From positions 9,657,338 through 9,721,337 of the forward strand of contig NC_092028.1 of the NCBI RefSeq assembly GCF_042242105.1: DNA of 64,000 bases, in the 5' to 3' direction. Origin of the DNA: Pempheris klunzingeri (taxonomy: Eukaryota; Chordata; Actinopteri; Acropomatiformes; Pempheridae). Of this stretch, positions 38,950-49,900 are shown piece after piece. Position 1 is the first letter of the stretch. The number at the start of each line of letters is the position of its first letter. The notes under the pieces were generated by a model, which ran no database searches, was not told the origin of the DNA, and was given only the letters and a program-made list of their open reading frames with translations. Made by a program: the position numbers and the translations under genes.

Positions 38950-39215
38950 CATGTGAAGTCTGGGATCATAAATTACGGTTAATCCTGAGGGGGACAATAA
39001 ATATATAAAATTTCATGGTAATAGCCTCTGGTGGCACCAAAATAAAGTCAGCAAAAACAACACAATTCATCCTCTGATCATCATGAATTTCTATTTAAAA
39101 TTTCATGGCAATCTATCCAATAGGTGCTCAGATATTTTAGTCTGGACCATAGTGGTGGACTGACTGACAAACCAACCACCCCTAGATCCACGCTGTTAGC
39201 ATGGCTAAAAATCTG
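38950..39215 (-). mobile_element. Short interspersed repeat, family A, copy 3
   Basis: On the minus strand it has TAGCCATGCTAACAGCGTGG, GGATAGATTGCCATGAAATT, CAGAGGATGAATTG and GTCCCCCTCAGGATTAACC in the family order. A further short fragment with CATCCTGAGGGGGACAT is at about 48985-49050. Confidence 0.6.
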
Positions 39216-39379
39216 TGCTATCAGGCTGATAACACAGTTTGATAGACAAATGCTCATAATTTTATCTATGGATTTCACTTAAACTGACTTAGAAAAAGCA
39301 GTTTAATTTTGAACTGCATCCTTCATGTACATACTGTATTCACCATGTGACCTGACTGAAACTGTTTTTGTTCAATCAC

Positions 39380-39545
39380 CAATGAGCCTCATTCATCAGT
39401 ATCTTTAAGTCTTTTCTTAAATACATTTTTAAGAAAGGTCCAAAGAAAAATCTACATCGGATTCATGACACGTTCTTAAACTGGAGAATTGTTCACACTC
39501 GTGTTCTTATAATGATGAATCCCATTGTCCTTGTAAGTTGACAGC
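39380..39545. repeat. Possible interspersed repeat with TTAAG/CTTAA motifs
   Basis: Contains AATGAGCCTCATTCATCAG and several TCTTAAG-type words, resembling a short teleost repeat. A related-looking but diverged stretch lies at 41030-41190. Evidence is by recollection and word content only. Confidence 0.3.
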
Positions 39546-42500
39546 CAGTTGTTCCTACTTAGCTTAGGTTAACGCCCTGCCAATCCCCACAGTAGGGCAC
39601 GAGACTGCAGGGAAGGAAATACAGAAATTGAAGAAAAGTTGAGAGACCAAACAAAAATGTAAAGATGGCGCACCACAGGGCAGAACAGTAAATAAGCTGT
39701 CATATTTAGTAGTGTCTGTAGTGGATATAAAACAAAACAAAAAAAAGATGCATGTGATGTTATAGCCAGAGATTAAATTGGACTGGAACAATCAGCCCAG
39801 TTGTGCGCATGCTTGCAGATCATCTTGCTGATCATTTTAGTAAATTCAAATAATAGCCATAGTCATCATGTTTTATTTCAATGATTAGTAGAACAGTTTG
39901 GCAACGTGCTGAGTTAATAAAATAAAAAAAAAGTCCCAACAGATCTGATGGAGCCCAGGACTCGAGCGGTTTATCCAAAAGATTTGACTGGATAAACGTG
40001 AGGTGTGTGTTACAGCTTATATGTCTGATGTGTAGAAAAGCACAGAGTGTCACTTATCATTAGATCCTGACTGATCCAGACGCCACGATGAGATAATTAA
40101 CAATTATTGATAATCAATGGCATTACCACTGCGGTGTGAGTAAAAGTGCCTATTCTAAATTTGGAGATGCACGTATTGTTCCGAATGGTGTGTGATGACC
40201 AGATATTTAGTAACTAGTACAAATTTGTTTCCAAACATATTATACTTGTTAGAAAATGAAAACGAAGCATGGAAAAAGACTGGAAAATTATGAACTAGTG
40301 AGACACAAAAATGGTCTCACATGGGTGGAGGGTGGGAGGGAGTGACTGCATCAGCTGCCAACGAGTCTACGCTAGCGTTGGTGCTAGCCAGCCTGCTGAT
40401 AAGCCAGAGGCTAAAACTATTACTAGTTCCCTACAACTAGCATGCATTGTTTCACCCTATTGGCGTTGGTGGCTGAAGTATTGGTGCAGGCCAAAGTTCC
40501 CGGATGTGCCGATCTGATCTACTCTGCTTTTTTTGTCAGGATGTTCAAACGTAACTTCATATACTTGTTGATTCAAATTTGTCTGGATAGTTATTAACAT
40601 ATTTTTCTGTGGTGTAACAAACTCAAGAAACATACTTATTAATGGTTTACATGGATTTATATGTTAAACCCAGAGCTCTTGTGCACTCCTTTGACTATTA
40701 GGGCACATCCTCAGCACACTGAGATGGAAAAATCTCAGGAAAATCTCTATTACTCATTCAGTGATCACTGTATCCGGAGAGGGGCCCAAATCTGATGAAG
40801 TTTGAAAAAATTCTTTTGACCTCAAACACAGACATGGTGCCTCTGATTGCACTCTCATTTGTGCCATCATTATTGATGTGAATTGAAGTGTAGAGTTTAT
40901 TTCAAAAGACCATAATGCTTTGTAAAACAATAAGATTGTTATCAAAATGATCATAAATGATAAAAGACTATTGTAAATTTAATCCTATGATATCATACAG
41001 CTGTAGGATTGAAGAAAATGCCTTAACCAGTTCTTTGTCAGCAAGTGTGCTCTTGAGTGTGCATAGATTCTGTTCTTACCTAAGAGCGAATTCCAAATAA
41101 GAAAACATTGGTTAACAACACATTCTTTGTGAAAATTGCGTAAGTGATTATGAAGAAATTTCTTCCCTGTAAATGAGACGTTTGTCTAAACTACTGAAGA
41201 CCGAATAAATCACACATCTGTAAAGCAAGCCTGCTGAGGCTGTTCTGCCTTTTTTCTGAGGAATAGATGTTCATAATATTAACATTAGATAATGTTAATA
41301 TTTGGTATAACATCTAAACCACTGCATCAGAAAAATGTCAAATGTAGATAGATAGATAAAATACTGTACATCTTCAAAAATCTAACCCCTTAGTTGTGAT
41401 AAAGTTTGAGTTGGAAAGGCTGACCTGTGGAAAAGGAGACGTTAATAATCTGTAATCTCAGCTGTGAGTCCTTTGATGCCAGTGGTGAGTGCTGGAAGTC
41501 AATCACAGACACAATCAGCTCACACACTAGAGTTGACATTTGTCATTCATCATTTCTGTCTTCCACTGAGTTAGATAACAGACACAGACAGGAATACACA
41601 CAAACACACACAACCACAGGATGCGTTCAGAATTCGAACATCCTCTCTGCCCCCTCAACATCCTGTGTGAAACCCCTGCTACCGCAGCAGCACAGGAAGT
41701 CACGTCTGTGAGGAAGGACAGAGGGGTTAGTTGGGACACAACAAAATTACACCGCAGTGAGCTGAGCTTGAATGAAAAAATGCCGCAAATATTGCAATCA
41801 ATACTAATAGAGTTTAGGTTCAATGTGACTTCCTCCTCACTGCCATATGCAAGCTGGGAGTTGAAAAGTGTGTGACAGGCGTTAGATAACATCCATTCAT
41901 TACCACATGAGGCACTCAACCAGCTGAGCGAGTGTACCAACCTGCATAAAAGAGTCAGTGCTAATGTGATTACGTTTGATGCTGCAGATGATTCGCCTCA
42001 GGACATTGTTCTGCTCTCTGATCCTTCCTAATTGATAAACGGATGTGGGTGGATGGCTAAGGCTAGCTAGGAAGAAGAGAGGGAGGAAGAAGAGCAAGTG
42101 GAGTAAGAAAAAAAAAAAAGTGGGTGGAGGGGGTGGGGGGGTAGGCAGAAAATAGGGGAGAAGGGGCACCTGCTGGTTCCACATGGCTTTGAACGACCCA
42201 GTTTAAGTGGCTGCACTCACGCATGCATCAGGCTGAAGCGCTGCCCCTGCTGTGAGCAAATGTGGTTGCAAGCACATGGTGCCTCTGATCAAGGCTATTG
42301 GCAAGGTGGTTTGTGTTATCTGAAGGGCAGAACAGTGATTTTGGGCTGTTTTTTATTTCTTATTTTGAGGGAGTTGATGCACAGGTGCATGTTGTAAAAA
42401 AGGATAGTCAAGGGTGAAATGGGGATAGAGGTAGCAGAAAGAGGGAGGCACACAGAGAGGTTCAGGAAGGAAGAAAACAAGTAAAGCAAACGAGAAAGGA

Positions 42501-42729
42501 GAGCAGACATAGAATGTTGTAAAAATTCTTACCGTCTAAACTAACTGTGTAAGGCAACTAAGGTTAGTGAAAAATCATGGTATTGGCAAATAGATTATGG
42601 TTAAAGTATAAGATGAGGCATCTAAAACACTTGGTTAAACCTGCAATAACATATTATTTGGTCTCTTGTGGGCTGCTGCAGCTAGCCAAAGGTTGTCTTT
42701 TTATATATCCAGCAGCTATGCAACAACAT

Positions 42730-43240
42730 TAATCCATCCATCCATTACCTTCGGTTTACCCGGGGTTGGGTTGTGGTGGCAACAGGTCACGCAGGGCACT
42801 CCAGACATCCTTCTCCTGAGCAACACTCCTGGGGCATCCCAAGGTGTCCCCAGGCCAGATGAGATCTATAATCCCTCCAGCCAGTTCTGCGTCTGCCCCG
42901 GGGTCTCCTCCTTGTGAGACGTGCCCAGTAAAGGCACCCCGGAAGCATCCTGACCAGATGCCCGAACTGCCTCAACTGGCTCCTTTCAATGCGAAGGATC
43001 AGCGGATCTACTCCGAGCCCCTCCCGGGTGTGTGAGCTCCTCGTCCTATCTCTAAGGCTGAGCTGCACGGAGGGAACTCATTTCGACCGCTCGTATCTGC
43101 GATCTCGTTCTTTCGGTCATTACCCATTACATAGTGACCTATGTTCATGAGCTTTGGGAGTGTTGGAATGTAGATAACCTGCATTAATGCTGATGCTGCA
43201 CCAATCCGTCTGTCTCCATTTCATCCTCACTCGTTTTGCA
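42730..43240 (-). mobile_element. Decayed LINE (non-LTR retrotransposon) 3' fragment
   Basis: On the minus strand the sequence encodes the C-terminal segment of a fish LINE polyprotein, with the hallmarks IERSQLRQFGHLVRM, RRRPRGRRRTGWRDY and LAWGHLGMPQE at about 42830-43015. It ends at a GATGGATGGATTAAT-type tail near 42730, the presumed 3' terminus. Homology continues to about 43240 without an open frame. Only the 3' end is present (5' truncated) and stops interrupt it, so it cannot be active. Clade assignment (L2/CR1-like or Rex-like) is uncertain. Confidence 0.75.
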
Positions 43241-44663
43241 GCAACATCATTCATTTAGAGTCATACGTCATATGCCACCTGGTTTTTTAGTGTTTCTCAT
43301 CATGCTTGTCTCATTTTATGAATTATTGAATTGTCAATGAGGATTTGGGTGTTTATTATTCTGGGTGTTTACGATGGTTAAACACACCTGTCATCATGGA
43401 GCTTGCCAGCCCATTACAGGACATGATGTATAAATATGGGTGTTTTAAGCATGTTGACCAGATGAAAATCCAAGCAGGAGGAAATGTTGTCAGTAATGAA
43501 AACTTTTTTTTGGAGTTAGTGTGCAGGCATTACCTCTTTTTCATTGATGCTGTCTACTGATAGCCTTGCACCTATGTGATGTGCGTATAATCAAAATGAA
43601 TCGATGATATAAATATTTAATCAAGACTGTAGACTGTTACTACCCTCTGAGCTGCACTGAGATAAGTATTTCCTTCATCTCTTATTATTTCTACAGTATG
43701 CGTATATACAGTATGTGTAAGTGTATGTACAGTGTGTGTGTATGTCAAGAGAGGAGCTGATGTGTGCGTGTGTGTGTGTGTGTGTTTCTGAGCCACTCAG
43801 CGGAGAGAAACATCTGTGTGTGGATCCACCTGCATGCAATCATCGACACACAACATCCGCGCTTATCTGTCAGTACGCACAAAGAAGCCAATCCACTTAT
43901 CCAATACCACACTTAAATCCCCCAAATTACTTTTCCATTTCAATTCCAAACAGCCATACACATGCCCATATATATTCAGGATCCGATGTCAAGAGTGTTT
44001 GTGAGTCACAGATTTTGAATGCTCATGGTCTTGGCAGAGGTGACAGCCAGATAACATCAAATGAAAGTTGACGCATGCACATGTACACAGTTGGAAAAGT
44101 CCTCTATGTGAGTAACTGCAAAGGCTGAGCTGAGAAGTCGGTTATCGGGTGCTTGTGGTGGGATAAAGACGAAGCCAACCGATTGCGCAGATGCTGGGCA
44201 AGTCTGCAATTAAAGTTTCTTCTACATCTCACACCGAAACTTGTTTTCCTCGTTAGTGACACTGGGTGGAACAGCATTTCAAATAGATGAACGGAGATAC
44301 TCTCAAACAGTCACTTGCACCACACTGTCGTCTCAGAACGTCAATGTGATGAGAGTACAACTCTTGTTATTACTCACAGCAGAGGAGAAAGTTGACATCT
44401 CCCTACAGCTGCTGTGTTACACGGGGCTCTCTTCAGACTTAGATGCAAGAGTACCGCACGCTTGTAAAATGATAAATAAAATGAGAGGAACTTGGATGTA
44501 AGTGCATAGAGAGACCCAGAAATAGAATAGAGAAGAATCTGATCTTTCCTCCCCATGAAACAGTCATTTTTCACTCTTTCATATGTGAAAAAATGTGTAT
44601 CTATGAGTGAGTGTTGGAGTAAGTGAGAGAAGTGAAAAACATCCACAGCAGCACATACACCAA

Positions 44664-44665
<2 letters not shown>

Positions 44666-44700
<35 letters not shown>
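44666..44700. repeat. (GT)n microsatellite
   Basis: About 35 nt of GT dinucleotide in intergenic DNA. Confidence 0.93.
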
Positions 44701-45455
44701 GTGCAGGTTGTGGGGCAGCTATGTGTGCATATGCAGTGTGAGGAGAGTGCTGGGGGGAGACCACCTACACTTCCACCTGCTCTGCCTTTTAGAGGGGCCT
44801 CTTCAATCACAAGGCTGGGGTCATTATGGATGCGAGCCTTTAGCCGCCAGGCATTGTTTAGCTATTTTTGTCCTCGCGCTTTACAGTGAAACATCGAGCA
44901 AAAGCCCCATTAAAGCCTGCGCTTCAAAACACGACCAGGCATGACAGGAAACATCAGGTCCTGCACATCAGACTCTCCTCTTTTCTCATGTGGAAAATAA
45001 AATCCTGAATAGCGCTTTAGCGCTGAATAGCGAGGCAACATCTGAACCATATGTTCCTTGAAGCTCTTCCAATATAGAGGTTAAAATGCATGGAGCTCTG
45101 CAAAAATGCGGCATAACAAAGTTGTCTTTATTACGGAGGTAGATGTGATAATAAACGAGGACACCTCTGACTTTGCCCAGACTGACACGGTGATGAGTAA
45201 TGACAGCGAACTGTTTGACAGGCACTGTGAAGATGACTAAGTCCAAACTTTCAGAGTGAGATATGAAGGGGGAAGATGTTGTTTGTTCTTGACTTCAGGG
45301 AAAACTATTTGAAGGCTTCTCATCCTACATAAGTTTTTTTTATTTTTTTTTTATCCTTTGTTTTGGTCCACTTAAAATCAACCAGGCTATGTTACTTGAG
45401 AGAATTTAATTTTTGCAAGTTGAAAGGTGAAACAAATGTATTACACTTTATTGTA

Positions 45456-45904
45456 GGAATAGTTGGATGATTGAGAAATTGTGTATATTAGTTTGTCTGC
45501 TGAGATTAGTAAAAGAGGATGGATGCCACGTTCATGTCTATATGCTAAAGAGAAAGCTAGTTAGCAGTTGGTTAGCTTAGCTTAGTTTAGCGTAAAGACT
45601 GGAAATAGTAGGAAAAGCACACAAATACACCTACCAGCACCAAAAACAGCTTAATACTAAACAAGCCATATCTTTATCAACTTTATCAATCTTTTAATTG
45701 GTACAAACACCACAGTGTAAAAATGACTTATTTGGTTTTTGCATGGGATTATGCGACAGGTTAGCTGTTTCCCTCTGTGTCCATTTAAGCTAAGCTAACT
45801 GACAGCTAGCTGTAGCTTCATATTTAGCGTAAGAGTTTTATCAATCTTCTCACCTAACTCTCGGCAATAAATAATATTTCCCTAAAAGTAAAGCTGTTCT
45901 ATTC
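45456..45904. mobile_element. Fold-back MITE-like repeat, family B
   Basis: The left end (GGAATAGTTGG...) and right end (...CTGTTCTATTC) are imperfect inverted repeats. Long internal arms also pair: GTTAGCTTAGCTTAGTTTAGC at about 45570 with AAGCTAAGCTAACTGACAGC at about 45788, and the TTTATCAATCTTCTCACCTAA arm on the right with its counterpart on the left. It is about 449 bp with no coding capacity. It resembles an abundant percomorph repeat, from memory. Confidence 0.65.
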
Positions 45905-46957
45905 TATGTATCAAATCAAGAAGATTCAGTGTTTCGTCTAGTTGTGACGGCCTTCAAACTTTGCCAGATACCAGTTTGAAAAGCTTGTAAACAAGTCTGG
46001 CGTGCAAACATTAAACAGTGATTTGTGACCAAACAAGACTCTTAAATTACCCGTAGAGAGTCTATATTTGGAGCAGAGCTTCCTAAATGCACTGCTTAAG
46101 GTAAACTACATTAAATGTGAGGTAATTAGCGTGCCACATAACAGGCCACAAACTGCCTAATTGTGCTGCCTGTGGTTGTCTCTGCTTGCCTCCACCCATC
46201 AAAAGCTGCAGACTGCTTTTAATACTACCCTCGCCATCTATTCTGCAAGAGGTCATCGTCCGAGCGCAGAACACACAAACAGTAATCGTCAGCTGAGGCG
46301 AGATACAACAACATGTCTGATGGTGGGCAGCGCTGAGGCATGGGGCACTGTGGGGTGTGTGTGTGTGTTTGTTCGGGTTCAAGCTGCGCACAAGGTGGTG
46401 CACCAGCAAAAGTGCATTTACATGTGTGAGTAAGAGTGTGACTGTGAGCGAGAGTGGAGCGCAGTGTCTGTGTTTGTGTGAGTGGATGAAATATGTGGGT
46501 GTTTGTGGGGGAGTTGGATGATTTTTACAGGCGCTGATTCACTCGAGGGCGTCCGTGTCCAGGCTTGTTTAAGACGTGCCGAGTCCCAGGCGTCGGGAAT
46601 GGCGCTCAGTTACAGGATCAGGATCGAGGCTCCCTGAGGCTTAACAGGAGTTGCCGACGCAGACAAAGTCAGAAAATCTGTGGTCTTTTATGTTGACAGA
46701 AAAACTTGTGTGCATGTGAGTGTTTGCCCCCAGAAAGTGCTGGCGCTGCACCTTTTCCCTGAACTATTCCTAACCTGACAAAATCCCTCTGGATTTCCAT
46801 CACCAGACACAAATAGAGTAAAAGCACATGTGTGTTATATGACTGATTGTGTTGCTGTTTGTTTATCTTACTTTATGAGTGTGTGTGTGACTTAAATCTT
46901 ACTCATTATGCTGTCACTGACTTGAACTCTGCCCGTCTTCATATCTTTGTCGAACAG

Positions 46958-46987
46958 TGACGTCATTCTGATCAAGGTCATGACCTT
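46958..46987. promoter_or_regulatory. CRE next to a palindromic nuclear-receptor site
   Basis: TGACGTCA, a perfect CRE, lies at 46958-46965. AAGGTCATGACCTT, a perfect 14-bp palindrome containing AGGTCA-TGACCT with zero spacing (the TREpal type), lies at 46974-46987, only 8 bp away. It is about 6.7 kb upstream of the junb ATG. Function is inferred from motif only. Confidence 0.4.
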
Positions 46988-49900
46988 CCCATCATCCATC
47001 TCCCCCCTGAAGGGATTCCCTTGCCTTACCTATAGTATGACATGCTTATGTCTGGCTCTGCATAGTTTCCGCTGTATTTGTTTGGACTCTGACTCGGAGG
47101 GAAACCAGGAAGTGGACCAGACACTGAGGATGAGACTCAACACAGATGAGAACAACTGCTGACAGGCAAAGAGGAAAGGGGAGTTTTGCAGAGTGTACGA
47201 GATTGTTTACATGCACAGATTTCCGATAAAGAAGATTTTATTGGTTATCAAAGAAATGTGGGCTGTAACGAAAGCCAGAATAATGGAGCAGCTGCTTTTA
47301 AATCTGCCAAAGTGGTAAATAACTGCTTGGGTTGATTTATATCATACTAAAAAGCCTTCATCGTGAGCTCCACAGAGGCTGACATGGCAAATGAGGCATT
47401 TTGTTTTAATAAAAGCCAAAGCCATGTTTTGACCATGTGGCAGCAGATAAAGAAGCAAAAGGAAACACACACATAGCCAAGTGGCTGCGGCTGTGTGACT
47501 GAGCCAAACCATAACTGAGAAGACCCACTCAAAGGAAATCTCAAAGTAGCTTGGCAGACGGCGAATGCAGTGGGATCAGATGTGTGTAGACTTTGGTGCA
47601 GAAGAGGAATTCATGTTGTATTTCATTCGCCACTTCAAGACTGGTGCGGATAAAATGTCAGCTATCTCGGATGCCTGCTTCTATTTGTCTTCCTGAGACA
47701 CAAACATGGAAGAAAGATCTGGAGCCAATTGTTCCCTCATGCCACAACGCCATTGCCCCCCCATTTCCACCTCTGTTGACCTTAATGCTCACTTGTGATA
47801 CAGATTCCCTGGCTTTTAACTGAGCCCTGCATCGGGCAACATCATTAAGAGCACATTCTACATTCATCACCATCATTGCATGCTCCGTCACTACAGACTG
47901 ATAACAGAGAAAGAGGGAAGAGAGGTGAAAAACAGGGTTGAACAGAGCCACAGGGTACGGCCAAACATTTTGACCTCTGGCGCTAACATCAGTGACCCAC
48001 AACAGTTTTTCTAGCACTTCTCCACTCTCTGCAGAACGTGGCTGGCTGCCTGCAAGCGAGGCTGCCCCCCCCCCCCTGAAGCTCCGGTCAGCTACCTGAC
48101 TCACAGCTCCTAAAGGGCAGTTTCAGGTTCACTGAGCAGTATGGACCTTCAGTTAGCAAGACCACGGACAGCACTGCGTGAGAACAAGGGGCTGGCCAAA
48201 AGGCGCCCCCTCCCGTGCTTAAATCATGAAGAAATGAGCAAGAGGTTGTGACAAGCCTGATGAACACAGAGGTTACATGTCTTCCAGGGATGTAAGAGAC
48301 ATATTGTCCTTTTTTGGACTCAGGAATAATCAAAGGATTTGACTTTTATGGTAAATGGAAGTTTTCTAGTGTCAGAATAGATTTCATGGAATGAAACAAA
48401 ATGAACAAATTAAAAATTGCAGTGATGCACAGTATAGTGTGAAATGTGTCTTGGAATGATAGACAGGTTTTTCCCTATAGATCATTTGGATTTCACTGTG
48501 CTGCATGTCCTATGTACACTGACACGGGCATGGGCGTAGGCGCAGTCTTTTTCCCTCCAACTATCTCTGCAAATAAGATCAGCTAGATCTTTTTTTAAAT
48601 AGCTTTGGCAGCGTTTTGAGTCTTTTATGTGTCCATCACTGTGTCTGATATTTATCTACTGTTAAGCCTGGCGTTGTTAGTGATTTCACTGTAGCAATTT
48701 GTCAACTTTTAAAATTGCGTCAATAGACCATATTTAAACAGTTTTTTTTTAAACAAAAGACCAAACTTCTGCAGGACAAAGAGTCTACAGCCATACTAGC
48801 AGCTCTGTGAGGCTGTACAATGTCAATGCTTCAGCAATTTTCTAAAATTAGAGAGTGGCTTTCATCATTTTGTTTTGTTTGCCATAAATACAGAAAGATC
48901 AGAAAGCCGTTAGTTTTTCAGGTATGTGGCTATAAAGCAAAGCATTTGGTAAATTACTTTTCGACTTTATGATGAATATAGAAGAAAAGCTAAGGGATCA
49001 TCCTGAGGGGGACATCTAATAGTTGTTAGATATTTCAGAAAAATAAGGACTTAACTCTTTTATTATCTTATTAGTCTTTTTTTCTCAGTACAGTTGGGTC
49101 TTTCACTGCAGCACAATTTCAGTTACTCTACAGTATTAAGGCAGATTGCAGGACCTCTAAGATGCTCTTATACCGATGCAGTCATGCAGTAATAGATGCA
49201 CTGATGCATGTCAGGCCTGGAATCAATCAAGCATCTACAAAGCTCATGAACTTTAAGCCTGTAAATTAGTGGCACACAAAGGGTAAATAAGATTGACACT
49301 GACAGTAACATCAGCAGGCGGAGTGTTAATAGAGCAACATCGTCTATTTGGGATTATTAGAGTGGAGCGGAGGAAAACACCATCAGGCCATCATGTGATG
49401 TTGACAAGGATGATGATGACGATGTAAACGATGATGGATCCCTCTATTTATAGACCTGGCAGAAAGTGACCACAGTTACAAAGAAGAACAGCAATGCTAT
49501 GAATGAGAGGCCCCATTATGTCCAAATGAAGGAGTCAGCCAATCTGTCAAGAGGGCACTTCACAAACAAACCTCATTTGACTGAGCAAGTCCTTCTCTTT
49601 CTCAGACTCTTTTCTGCTGAGTGGGCGTTTGGAGGAGTTGTGGAGGTCAGGGGAGAGACTCTGAAGTGAGGGGTGAGCACGGGGCTTTGACCTCCGATTG
49701 GCCCCCGGCTGCCCTAGCTGCTCTGAGTCACAGGGATGGAGCCGTCGCTCCAACCAAAAGGGTCCTGCGTTGTGGAGAAGCAGACGACAAGCAGGCTGCT
49801 GCCCGGCTCTGACAAAAGGAGAGTTGTGAAGAGGTGGCGAGGAACAATGGCGCGATTTGAGAAGAGGAGGGGAGCTCAATCCCCACCATAAGTACCTTAT

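Noticed and set aside
41900..42184. Open frame with poly-Pro and poly-Phe runs
   Set aside because: Comes from a GA/GGGT-rich low-complexity tract.
46947..47162. 71-codon open frame overlapping the CRE/TREpal motif
   Set aside because: No domain or splice context; the regulatory motifs explain the patch better.
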